A DNA stretch of 62,064 nt from assembly GCA_023429565.1 (NCBI GenBank), contig JAEZDJ010000043.1, forward strand, positions 1 through 62,064. The letters run 5' to 3'. Origin of the DNA: Actinomycetes bacterium. Its GTDB lineage: Bacteria; Actinomycetota; Coriobacteriia; Coriobacteriales; Eggerthellaceae. The notes under the pieces are model-generated. The model was not told the origin of the DNA, made no database searches, and worked only from the letters and a program-made list of their open reading frames with translations. A program made the position numbers and the translations under genes. Below, in pieces: positions 52,436-61,433 of this stretch. How positions within the stretch are numbered: position 1 is the first letter of the stretch; each line of letters begins with the position of its first letter.

Positions 52436-53242
52436 TCACGCGTTGCGACCGGGACCGGCCGCTCCGGCGGCCCTTCCAGAAAGCGGGGGGTCTTCCCCGT
52501 CAATCATGTCGAGGAACACGTCCTCCAGGCTCTCGTCACCCACGACGTCGGCGGTGGCACCGCAGGCGCGCAAAGATCCTTGCTTGATGATGGCCACTTT
52601 GTCACAGACTTTCTCAACCACTTCGAGCACATGGCTCGAAAAGAACACAGCCGAGCCCTGGTTGGCAAGTTCGCGCAACATCCCTTTCACCTGAAATGAC
52701 GCTTCGGGATCAAGCCCCACGAAAGGCTCGTCGAGCACGAGCAGTTTTGGCTCATGGAGAAAAGCGCCGATGAGCACAAGCTTCTGTCGCATGCCATGGG
52801 AATATGAGGAGACGAGGTCGCCGAGAGCCGAAATCAGGCTGAGCCTTTCAGCAAGCGGCTCGATGTGAGACCGTCGAATCCCGGCCGGAACCTGGAAGAT
52901 GTCAGCGATATATTCGAGGTATTGAATGCCCGTAAGAAACTCGTAGACATCGGGATTGTCCGGTACGTAGGCAGTCACGCGCTTGCATGCCAGAGCTTCC
53001 GAACGAACAGAATTCCCAAGGATGTGGATATCCCCCTCATCGAAATTCGTCACACCCACAATGGCGCGAATAAGGGTGGTCTTTCCTGCACCGTTATGAC
53101 CGATGAAGCCAAAGATGTCTCCCGGCATGACTTCGAACGACACATCATCGACAGCCCGCTTGTCGCCAAACGCCTTCACCACATGCTCAACCGAAAGCAC
53201 CGGCTCTCGGCCCACCTCTCCCGTCTCAACGACGCGTGCCAT
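52436..53242 (-). CDS. ABC transporter ATP-binding protein
   Basis: A 268-residue ATPase with Walker A GHNGAGKTT, a SHGMRQKL signature (in place of LSGGQ), Walker B LLVLDEPFVGLD and switch His in SSHVLEVVE. It powers the permease encoded next. Several in-frame ATGs exist; I chose 53242, which has GAGG 7-8 nt upstream. It is the first gene of a four-gene operon with permease, GntR regulator and DUF1648 protein. Confidence 0.9.
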   Translation of the reverse strand: MARVVETGEVGREPVLSVEHVVKAFGDKRAVDDVSFEVMPGDIFGFIGHNGAGKTTLIRAIVGVTNFDEGDIHILGNSVRSEALACKRVTAYVPDNPDVYEFLTGIQYLEYIADIFQVPAGIRRSHIEPLAERLSLISALGDLVSSYSHGMRQKLVLIGAFLHEPKLLVLDEPFVGLDPEASFQVKGMLRELANQGSAVFFSSHVLEVVEKVCDKVAIIKQGSLRACGATADVVGDESLEDVFLDMIDGEDPPLSGRAAGAAGPGRNA

Positions 53243-53286
53243 AGACATCCTCATTTCATGCATTTCATTCCAACATTTGTTCTTTA

Positions 53287-53318
53287 TTGTTATATCAACA
53301 CTATAACAAATATAACAA
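53287..53318 (-). promoter_or_regulatory. Operator/promoter of the ABC-GntR operon
   Basis: Three 8-bp half-sites are present: TTGTTATA (53287-53294), then TATAACAA twice (53302-53309 and 53311-53318). The first two make an inverted repeat with a 7-nt spacer. On the minus strand the outer half-sites supply TTGTTA and TATAAC, 18 bp apart, so operator and promoter coincide. Confidence 0.7.
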
Positions 53319-53450
53319 TACCGAACAAGGAAGAATGCGTCATGACGAGCGTCGGGGACAAGAAAACTTGCGGATTCCCTGGTGAGCAAGGGAGACGTCT
53401 CAGCCGACCCGGCAAAGGTTCAAAGGAGGCAAAGCTTCAAAGGGAGAAGA

Positions 53451-53972
53451 TCAGATATAGCGCCTGACCTTTTTCGCATAGTCGGCGTATTCGTCCCCAA
53501 ACGTCTCCGCGCACCACCGCTCCTCTGCGAGAATCACTCCGTGGGCCGCAGCCTGAAACACGATCACCGCAACCAGCAGAAACGGCGACTGGGTCAGCAC
53601 AACACACCCGACGAAGAAGATGAAATAGGAAACATACATCGGATTGCGCGACAGCCGGTAGATGCCGTCGCGGCTCATTCCCCCCGGCGAAGGCTTGGCA
53701 AAGCCAACCATCGAAACGACGAGCATGACGAGACCGATTGCGCACAGGATGAGTCCCCCGATAAAGACCGGCCTGTTCTCAGTGCGAATCGACGAGAATA
53801 GGATCAGCACGAAAACCGCTCCGTTGGAAATCTGATAGAGCCAATAGACAACTCTTCCTCCTTTTCTCATCGGCGCGAAATACGCAGCACGGAGAGCCGC
53901 CTCATCATCCAGCGCGGAAAGAAGCCCGAAGCGCACAAGGAAAAACGGAATCAACAGGATGAGCGCCGGCAT
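53451..53972 (-). CDS. Isoprenylcysteine/phospholipid methyltransferase-like membrane protein
   Basis: A 173-residue membrane protein with about four helices and the ICMT/PEMT-type SAM-binding end: DGIYRLSRNPMYVSYFIFF (~100-118) and EERWCAETFGDEYADYAKKV. In eukaryotes the family methylates isoprenylcysteine or phospholipid head groups; bacterial substrates are mostly unknown. ATG 53972 follows GGGAAGG. The 208-nt gap to the ABC operon holds that operon's promoter and no gene. Confidence 0.8.
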   Translation of the reverse strand: MPALILLIPFFLVRFGLLSALDDEAALRAAYFAPMRKGGRVVYWLYQISNGAVFVLILFSSIRTENRPVFIGGLILCAIGLVMLVVSMVGFAKPSPGGMSRDGIYRLSRNPMYVSYFIFFVGCVVLTQSPFLLVAVIVFQAAAHGVILAEERWCAETFGDEYADYAKKVRRYI

Positions 53973-54098
53973 GGCCTTCCCTTCTGACAAACGCGGCAAA
54001 CAACGGACAGGCGCTTGGCTCCGACGAATGCCAACAGGCAACGCGGAGTGCAACTCAGACAGCCTACAGGGGTTTCAGATTTTTGTCGAGCCGGTCGA

Positions 54099-54218
54099 TC
54101 ATCCAGGCAAGCCTGCTTTCTTTGCCCGCATCGGCCATGTTCCCGCACTCTCTTGCCCATTCTTCAGCAGCCATTCATGAAAAACCCCTCTATCGGGAAA
54201 CCCCAGAGCGTCATCCAT
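54099..54218 (-). pseudogene. Truncated YdeI-like remnant
   Basis: A strong AGAGGAGG site precedes ATG 54218, but the frame stops after 39 residues. LGFPDRGVFHEWLLKNG resembles the N terminus of YdeI/OmpD-associated-type proteins, which normally run to about 190 residues. A second frame on the same strand stays open to 54064 and ends LAWMIDRLDKNLKPL, which may be a shifted, decayed continuation. The similarity is from memory and short. The rest of 53973-54499 shows no other gene. Confidence 0.4.
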
Positions 54219-54499
54219 GACGTCCTCCTCTCGCCCGTTGCCGCATGCGCCATGAACAGGCCCCAACAAAACAGTTCCGATCGTGCAAGATTTGCTCAAT
54301 TCTCCCCCGTGCGTTACTTCAGGAACCGCAATGAAGTAGTATGCAAGGGTCAGGCGGAAGCAGCCGTGCTGACAGACGCTCAGGGGGAGACAGCCTCGGA
54401 ATCATCACAGAGCCGACGCGCGGCAACAGGGGATACCGCATGCGAGAGCTCGGCACGACAAGGCATTGCACCCACCCGAAAGCCACCAGGAAATCACCG

Positions 54500-56674
54500 A
54501 TGGAAACCGAAATGAGATCGAACGCGATGTCGAACATCCAGAATCAGCTCGCAAAGGAATTCAACCTGTCTCCTCGGCAGGTCGCAACCACCGTCAAACT
54601 CATCGACGACGGCAACACGATACCCTTCATCGCCCGTTACCGCAAAGAAGCCACGGGCGGCATCGACGACGTCACCCTGCGAGACCTCGATGAGCGGTTG
54701 ACCTACCTCAACAACCTCGAGGCGCGCAAGCTTGAGGTGCTGCGCTCAATCGAGGAGCAAGGAAAGCTGAACGATTCCCTGCGTATGGAAATCGAGTCCG
54801 CAGCGGTGATGCAACGCGTGGAGGACCTGTATAAACCGTACAAGAAAAAGCGCGTCACCCGCGCCTCCAAAGCCCGTGATGCGGGGCTGGAGCCGCTCGC
54901 AATGCTGATACTCGCCCAGAACGAGTCCGCAGGCGATCCTCAGGCCATCGCAGCAGGCCATGCTCCGGCAAGCGGCGAGTTCAGCACCCCGGAAGCAGCC
55001 CTGCGAGGCGCCTGCGACATCATCGCCGAAGTGGTGGCGGACGACGCCGACACCATCGCCGCACTGCGCGATTTCACCCGCAAGCGAGGCTCCATCACGA
55101 CGGAAGCCATCAGCAAAGACGACAAGACCGTCTATGAGATGTACTACGGGTTTTCAGAACCGACCATGAAGATACCCAATCACCGCCTGCTTGCCATCAA
55201 CCGCGGAGAGAAAGAAAAGAAGCTCAGGGTGAAGGTGGAGGCAGACGCGGACTTCGCAATCGGATACCTGGAAAAGGGCATCGTCAAAAGGCCGAGCGCC
55301 TTCGCCGGTCTGCTCCAGGAATGCATCGCCGACAGCTACCGGCGGCTCATCGCACCCTCCCTGGAACGAGAGATACGCGCCGAACTCACCGAGCGGGCCG
55401 AAACCGACGCCATCCGGGTTTTCGCGAAGAACACCGAAAACCTCCTGCAACAGCGCCCGGTCAAGGACGCGCGCATCATCGCCATCGATCCCGGATACCG
55501 CACGGGTTGCAAGGTCGCCGTTCTCGACGAGTACGGGAAGCTGCTCGATTTCACCACCGTCTATCCCACACCGCCGCGAAACGACGTCGCAGGCACGCTG
55601 AGCAAGCTTGAGCACTATGCCAAGACCTATCGAGCCAATGTCATCGTGATCGGCAATGGGACGGGAAGCAGCGAGACCGAGCAGGTGGTCGGAGACTTCA
55701 TCTCGCAATCACCGCTGCCGATCAAGTACACCATCGTCAACGAGGCCGGCGCATCCGTGTACTCAGCCTCCAAGCTGGCAAGCGAGGAATATCCCGACCT
55801 CGACGTCACCACGCGTGGGGCCATGAGCCTTGGCCGCCGCCTGCAGGATCCGCTGGCGGAACTCGTGAAGATCCCTCCCCAATCCATCGGCGTCGGTCAG
55901 TATCAGCACGACCTCAATCAGACCGCCTTGGGCAACGCCCTCGCAGCCGTCGTCGAGAACGTCGTCAACCGCATCGGCGTCGACCTGAACACGGCAAGCG
56001 CAAGCCTGCTTGCGTACGTGGCCGGGATCAATACCACGGTGGCCAGGAATATCGTCGCGTACCGGGAAGAGACCGGCCTGTTCACCGATCGCAGGCAGCT
56101 CAAGAAGGTCCCCAAACTCGGTGCCAAGGCTTTCCAGAACTCCGCAGGTTTTCTCCGCATCACCGGCGGCAAGAACCCGCTCGACGCGACAAGCGTGCAC
56201 CCCGAGAGTTACCCCGCAGCAACCGCTTTGCTCAAACGCGCCCGCGTAGAGCCGGACGAGTTGACAAAAGGGGGGATTGCCGACATCAGGACGCGGGTTG
56301 GTGACCCCTCCGCACTGGCGACCGAGCTCGGCGTGGGGTTGCCCACCCTGCAAGACATCATGTCCTAACTGGAAAAGCCGGGACGAGACCTTCGTGACGA
56401 AGCGCCGGACGTGGTCTTCAGTCAAGGCGTGCGCTCGTTCGACGACCTTGCCGTCGGCATGGAGCTGACCGGCACCGTTCGCAACGTGGTCGATTTCGGG
56501 GCCTTCGTCGACATCGGCGTCAAGCAGGACGGGCTCGTTCATGTCTCGAAACTGGCGGATCGCTTCATCAAGCATCCGAGCGAAGTCGTCGCCATCGGAG
56601 ACACCGTGACCGTATGGATTGCCGGCGTGGACAAGGATCGCGGCAAGATCTCGCTCACCATGGTGAAAGGCTAG
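54500..56674 (+). pseudogene. tex: tex, split by an in-frame TAA stop
   Basis: Tex is a conserved RNA-binding, transcription-associated factor. Codons 1-622 encode the Tex N-terminal helical region (FNLSPRQVATTVKLIDDG), the YqgF-like domain (IAIDPGYRTGCKVAVLD) and the helix-hairpin-helix region (GINTTVARNIVAYREETG). At 56366-56368 a TAA interrupts the frame. The same frame continues without shift as LEKPGRDLRDE and a full S1 domain (VVDFGAFVDIGVKQDGLVHV) to 56674. Relatives have Glu where the stop is, so one G-to-T change explains it. The product is either truncated without its S1 domain, read through, or the base is a sequencing error. The start at 54500 follows AGGAAA. No good restart site precedes the S1 part. 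Confidence 0.88.
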
Positions 56675-58047
56675 CGGACCTTTGCGGCAATGAGGACGAA
56701 CGTGGCAACGGCAAACGCGGCCGACAGGCCGAACGCCATCTGATACGGGAAAGCCGGCGCCGAGGTTCCAAACGCCATGCTTCCCGATGCTGCAACAAGC
56801 AGGACCATCGCAGACGTGCCCAGAGAGGAGCTCGCCTGGCGTCCGGCGATGGAAAACGAGCTTCCATCGGAGACGACGGAACGCGAGAGCCCTGCCAAGC
56901 TCCACGAGATCAGAGGCCCCATAAGTCCCGACACGCCACACGCCCTCACCGCTTGGAACAGAGTCGTCACCACCAACGGAGTGGACTCGTCAACGAACAC
57001 CATGAGCGTCGATCCAATGGCAAGCAGGAGTCCGGAGACCAGCGTGACGCGACGCGCGCCCAGCCGGTCGGTCAAAAGCCCGGCGAGGGGGTTCAACAGC
57101 AACGCGGCCGCCGTGCCCGGAAGGAGCACGATTCCCGCATCAAGCGACGTGCCGATGCCGAGCCCCTCCACGTAAAGGGGAATTATCAGCGTGATGCCCA
57201 TGAAGGATGCCTGGAGCAGGCAGAGCGCGGCAAAGCCAACGGAAAACTGCCTCGACTTGAAGATGTCCATGTTGACAAGCGGATCGGCAATGCGTTTCTG
57301 TCGCCGAACGAACATCACGAGAAACAAGACCCCTGCCACCAGAGGGCCCCACACCAAGGGGCTCGCCAACGAGAAGCTGCTCGCCTCCGAGAATCCGAGC
57401 AGCAAGCCGCCAAATCCCAGAGCGGACAAGGTGAACGAGAACAGGTCAAAGCGCGCAGAACGATCCGCTTTGCCTCCTCGGACGAGCAGCACTGTGGCGA
57501 GAGCGAACAGCGCAACCGCCACCAGCAGCAGCAAGAAAAAGCTCCGCCACCCAAAAGCAAAGCTCATGGCACCACCGATGGTCGGACCGATGTTGGGAGC
57601 AAACCCCATCGCTATGCCGGCAATGCCCATGGCCGTTGCCCGGCGTCCCTCGGGAAATCGCGTCATGGCGACGGTCTGCATAAGGGGCATCAGCAGGCCG
57701 GTTGACACCGCTTGAAGCACCCGGCCAAGCAGAAGCATCGAGAAGTCACGGGCGAACAGGTCCGCCAGCGCGCCGGCAAGAAAAAACGCGAGAGCTATGA
57801 GCACATGCCAGCGAGGAGCAAACCGTTTGGAGAGATAGGTGGCTGCCGGAACAGTGATGCCCAATACCAGCATATAGCTGGTGGTGAGCCACTGGCCCAG
57901 GCTCACATTAATTGACAGTTCGGCCATGATGTCCGACAGCATGGCATTGACCGCCGTCTGCGAAAGGTTTCCAAAGGCCGAAGCGAGCACGACGATGGCA
58001 AAGAGCACATATATCTGTCCGCGCTCGCTTTTGACGAGAGCACGCAT
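56671..58047 (-). CDS. MFS transporter, DHA2 (EmrB/QacA)-like exporter
   Basis: A 458-residue major facilitator with about fourteen helices, probably a proton-driven drug or metabolite exporter. MFS features are the loop segment KRFAPRWHVLIA, motif C-like GIAMGFAPNIGPTIGGAM and DRLGARRVTLVSG in the second half. I chose ATG 58047, which has GGGGA upstream; an ATG 18 nt earlier is possible. Its stop overlaps that of tex on the opposite strand (CTAG). Substrate unknown. Confidence 0.88.
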   Translation of the reverse strand: MRALVKSERGQIYVLFAIVVLASAFGNLSQTAVNAMLSDIMAELSINVSLGQWLTTSYMLVLGITVPAATYLSKRFAPRWHVLIALAFFLAGALADLFARDFSMLLLGRVLQAVSTGLLMPLMQTVAMTRFPEGRRATAMGIAGIAMGFAPNIGPTIGGAMSFAFGWRSFFLLLLVAVALFALATVLLVRGGKADRSARFDLFSFTLSALGFGGLLLGFSEASSFSLASPLVWGPLVAGVLFLVMFVRRQKRIADPLVNMDIFKSRQFSVGFAALCLLQASFMGITLIIPLYVEGLGIGTSLDAGIVLLPGTAAALLLNPLAGLLTDRLGARRVTLVSGLLLAIGSTLMVFVDESTPLVVTTLFQAVRACGVSGLMGPLISWSLAGLSRSVVSDGSSFSIAGRQASSSLGTSAMVLLVAASGSMAFGTSAPAFPYQMAFGLSAAFAVATFVLIAAKVR

Positions 58048-58180
58048 ACATTCCCCACTTCTCATTCAACGAGGAGCACAACCGCATGCTGCGGCATGAT
58101 CAAGTATAGATCAAGGCGAAGGAGAGTGAGGGGAAACACCGCATTGGGCAGCCGAGGCGCCTAAGCCCGACGGACAATGC

Positions 58181-58738
58181 TCAGTTAAACGCCTGCTGGG
58201 TCATCTCCAACCCCACGTCGATCAGCGAGAAAACGGCTTGGGCACCGCGATCGATCGCCTGGGCGAAGTCATCGGCCGCTTCCTTTTTTGGCCGTGACAG
58301 CACATAGTCAGCCGTGTCCATGCGTCCCGGCGGTCGACCGATGCCGATGCGCACGCGCAGCCAGTCGCGCGTGCCAAGCTTGTCGCAGATGGAGCGCAAC
58401 CCGTTGTGCCCCGCATGGCCTCCGCCGAACTTCACCCGGATCGTGCCAGGATCGATGTCAAGCTCATCATGGATGACGATGAGCCCGTCGGCAGCGATGC
58501 CATAGGCGCCCATCAGCTGCTTGACGGGTCCTCCCGAGGTGTTCATATAGCTCTGGGGCTTCGCGAGCACCACATCGTGCCCACGATAGACGCCCTTAGC
58601 CGTCAGCGCCCCGCACTCGGTTTTCCAGTACCGTGCCCCAATCTCGGCGGCAACGGCGTCAAGGGTGTCGAACCCGGCGTTATGCCGCGTGTGCGCGTAT
58701 TCGTCGCCCGGATTTCCCAAACCAACGATCAGGTACAT
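58181..58738 (-). CDS. pth: Peptidyl-tRNA hydrolase
   Basis: A 185-residue cytosolic enzyme that recycles peptidyl-tRNA released during translation. Family motifs are complete: VGLGNPGDEYAHTRHNAGF (catalytic His, ~19), PQSYMNTSGGPV, IHDELDIDPG (Asp) and GGGHAGHNGLRSI. It lies downstream of prs and glmU on the same strand, a common bacterial cluster, separated from prs by a terminator-like hairpin. Confidence 0.96.
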   Translation of the reverse strand: MYLIVGLGNPGDEYAHTRHNAGFDTLDAVAAEIGARYWKTECGALTAKGVYRGHDVVLAKPQSYMNTSGGPVKQLMGAYGIAADGLIVIHDELDIDPGTIRVKFGGGHAGHNGLRSICDKLGTRDWLRVRIGIGRPPGRMDTADYVLSRPKKEAADDFAQAIDRGAQAVFSLIDVGLEMTQQAFN

Positions 58739-58818
58739 AACCAGCTTCCTTCAAATCTCGGATGACAAGAGCCCTCACCCACCGGAATGATTGCGCGGAA
58801 AGGGCTCCCAACGTTCGA

Positions 58819-58842
58819 AAGGACGGCTCCGCAGCCGCCCTT
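58819..58842 (-). terminator. Terminator-like hairpin after prs
   Basis: On the minus strand AAGGGCGGCT and AGCCGTCCTT pair over 10 bp, with one G-U, around GCGG. It starts 17 nt after the prs stop. The T-run is short, so partial read-through into pth is possible. Confidence 0.7.
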
Positions 58843-58858
58843 CGTTGATTGCTTGACT

Positions 58859-59827
58859 CTACAGCGCGAAGTCCGGGTCGAAGAGCTCGCTCACCGAACC
58901 GTTTCCATAGACGTTGGCGATGGCGCGGGCAAACAGCGGGGCCACCGACACGACCTTGATCTTGCCTGTCTGACGCTCAAGGGGAACGGGAATGGTGTCA
59001 CAGATCACCACTTCCTCGATCTCGGCGTTCTCCAAGCGGTCATAGGCCGGCCCGGAAAACACCGGATGGGTGCAGCACACGTACACCGTGCGCGCTCCCT
59101 TGGCCTTGAGCGTCTGAACGGCCGCGACCACCGATCCGCCCGTGTCTATCATGTCGTCATTGATGATGCATGTCTTGCCGTCGACGTCTCCGATGAGAGC
59201 CGTGATCTCGGCCTTGTTGTGCCCGGGGCGGCCCTTGTGCATGATGGCGAGGTCGGCCCCCATCATGTCCGCCATCTTCTTGGCCGCTTTCGCACGCCCC
59301 ACGTCAGGGCTGACGATGCACAGGTCTCCCTCAAGTTTCTTGGCCTTGAAGTAGTCTGCGAGGATGGGCAGTGCCGTCAGGTGGTCAACGGGCATGTCGA
59401 AAAATCCCTGTATCTGGCCTTGGTGCAAGTCGATGGTCATGACCCGCGTGATGCCAGAGACCGTCATGAGGTTGGCGACCAGCTTCGCCGTGATCGGTTC
59501 GCGCGCAGCAGCCTTGCGGTCCTGACGCGCATAGCCATAATGCGACACCACGGCGGTGATCGTGCGAGCGGATGCGCGTTTTGCGGCGTCTGCCATGATG
59601 AGCAGCTCCATGAGCGCGTCGTTCACTTGGCTGCCGGCGACGGACTGAATCAGAAACACGTCGGCGCCGCGGACGCTCTCGAGGTAACGCGCATATATCT
59701 CGCCGTTTGCGAACTTCTCAAGCTTGACATTGCCAAGCGAGATGTTCAGCTCCCGCGCTATCCTGTCGGCGAGCTCGGGATTCACCGATCCCGAGAACAC
59801 GGCCATACTTTTCTGCATCTCCGTCAT
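58859..59827 (-). CDS. prs: Ribose-phosphate pyrophosphokinase
   Basis: A 322-residue enzyme making PRPP from ribose 5-phosphate and ATP for nucleotide, His and Trp synthesis. Conserved parts are DLHQGQIQGFFDMPVDHL (substrate/metal), VSPDVGRAKAAKKM and the PRPP loop IINDDMIDTGGS. SHYGYARQDRK is the ATP-binding flexible loop. ATG 59827 follows AAGGAG. It lies 131 nt after glmU on the same strand. Confidence 0.96.
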   Translation of the reverse strand: MTEMQKSMAVFSGSVNPELADRIARELNISLGNVKLEKFANGEIYARYLESVRGADVFLIQSVAGSQVNDALMELLIMADAAKRASARTITAVVSHYGYARQDRKAAAREPITAKLVANLMTVSGITRVMTIDLHQGQIQGFFDMPVDHLTALPILADYFKAKKLEGDLCIVSPDVGRAKAAKKMADMMGADLAIMHKGRPGHNKAEITALIGDVDGKTCIINDDMIDTGGSVVAAVQTLKAKGARTVYVCCTHPVFSGPAYDRLENAEIEEVVICDTIPVPLERQTGKIKVVSVAPLFARAIANVYGNGSVSELFDPDFAL

Positions 59828-59958
59828 CTTGCGTGCTCCTTCACGTCACTTTCGCGTTTTCGCTGCCGCACTCAAGGCGGCCTGGTCCATTGTATCGACA
59901 GGATGGGCGGGAACGCAGGACAGTCCTCCGTTTCCGCATCTTCCACGCATCAGGAACT

Positions 59959-61335
59959 TTACCGTCCCTGACTCCTGCGCTTCTCTGCCGCCCAGCCCTC
60001 CACCTCATGTTGGGGCGGACGGGTGAGCGCCAAGGCATCGGGCGAGACGTCCTTCGTGATGACGGAACCGGCGCCGATGACGGAACCGGCGCCGATGCTC
60101 ACCGGCGCCACCATCATGGTGTCACTTCCGATGAACGCGCCATCGCCTATGACGGTGGCATGCTTGTCTTTGCCGTCGTAGTTGCAGGTGATGGACCCAG
60201 CCCCAACATTCACGCCCTCTCCGATGACGGTATCGCCGACGTAGCTCAGATGGGGCACTTTCGAGCCCCTCCCCACCGTGGACTTCTTGATTTCCACATG
60301 GGTGCCCGCCTTGGCTCCTTCGCACAGGTGCGTGGCGGGACGGAGGTAGGCACGAGGACCGCACGTCGCACCGTCGTCGATCGTCGATTCCAGCGCCACC
60401 GTCTCGTCGATCACGCAGCCACGGCCGACTTTCGTGTCCGTCAACCTCGAGTTCGGACCGACCACGCTGTCCTCGCCTATTTCCGTCGCTCCCAGCAAGA
60501 ACGTCATCGGCAGCACTTCCACGTCCTGGCCCATCTTCACGTCAGGGCCAATCCATACAAGACCGGGATCCGTCATGGTCACCCCGGCGGCGAGATGCCT
60601 CCCGTTTATGCGCCTCTGCAGCAGCCCCGTGGCCTCGGCAAGCTGGGAACGCGAATTAACTCCCAGACACTCGGCTACATCCGTCGCGGGCAAGGCCAGC
60701 ACCGCACGCCCCGCCTCGCGGCAGATGGCCAGCACATCGGTCAGATACAGCTCGCCCTGGGCATTGTCGTCACCCACGTGGGAAAGCGCCTCAAACAAGG
60801 CATGCGCGTCGAAGCAATAGAAGCCCGCATTGCATTCATGGATGGCGGCTTCGGCCTCGTTGGCGTCCCGCTGCTCGACGATGCGTGCGACAGCGCCCGA
60901 TCCGTCGCGGATGATGCGGCCATAGCCAAAGGGATCGTCGAGCTCCATGGTGAGCACGACGACGGCCGCACCCGCCTTTTCCCTCATCTCGACCAAACGC
61001 CCAACGGTCTCGGGAGTGATGAGCGGGCAATCGCCCGACAGCACCACCAGCGATCCCTCGAATCCGGCAAGTGCCTCACGGCATGAGGCAACCGCGTCCC
61101 CCGTGCCCCGACGCTGTTCCTGCACCACCACCGCCGTGTCCTCTTCAACCAAGGGAATCACCTGATCACGACCATGCCCGACAACCGTCACGACACGATC
61201 GAGCCCCGCCGCATGGGCGGCGTCGACAACCCAGCGGACAAGCGGCTTGCCCAACACCTCATGGACGACCTTGGGTCTCTTAGATTTCATGCGGGTTCCG
61301 GCACCCGCGGCCAGCACGATGGCTGCAGCTTTCAC
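59959..61335 (-). CDS. glmU: Bifunctional UDP-GlcNAc pyrophosphorylase / GlcN-1-P acetyltransferase
   Basis: Makes UDP-N-acetylglucosamine for the cell wall in two steps. The 458 residues have the N-terminal nucleotidyltransferase domain (LAAGAGTRMKSKRPKVVHEV; EQRRGTGDAV; VLSGDCPLI) and a C-terminal left-handed beta-helix acetyltransferase domain (YVGDTVIGEGVNVGAGSITC; NYDGKDKHATVIGDGAFIGS). The start is GTG 61335 behind GGAGG; longer frames upstream are not supported by the family length of about 456 residues. Confidence 0.96.
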   Translation of the reverse strand: MKAAAIVLAAGAGTRMKSKRPKVVHEVLGKPLVRWVVDAAHAAGLDRVVTVVGHGRDQVIPLVEEDTAVVVQEQRRGTGDAVASCREALAGFEGSLVVLSGDCPLITPETVGRLVEMREKAGAAVVVLTMELDDPFGYGRIIRDGSGAVARIVEQRDANEAEAAIHECNAGFYCFDAHALFEALSHVGDDNAQGELYLTDVLAICREAGRAVLALPATDVAECLGVNSRSQLAEATGLLQRRINGRHLAAGVTMTDPGLVWIGPDVKMGQDVEVLPMTFLLGATEIGEDSVVGPNSRLTDTKVGRGCVIDETVALESTIDDGATCGPRAYLRPATHLCEGAKAGTHVEIKKSTVGRGSKVPHLSYVGDTVIGEGVNVGAGSITCNYDGKDKHATVIGDGAFIGSDTMMVAPVSIGAGSVIGAGSVITKDVSPDALALTRPPQHEVEGWAAEKRRSQGR

Positions 61336-61433
61336 AATATTCCTCCTGATGCTCGTATCGACTGAGGCACAGAGCCTCCCCCTCCGCGAGCCGGCTCGCA
61401 CGAGCCCGCGTGGCGGATGAGGCGGCGGCGCCT

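Noticed and set aside
56411..56674. Separate S1-domain gene after tex
   Set aside because: It is in the same frame as tex, continues its expected sequence, and has no ribosome site before its GTG. It is better read as the cut-off end of tex.
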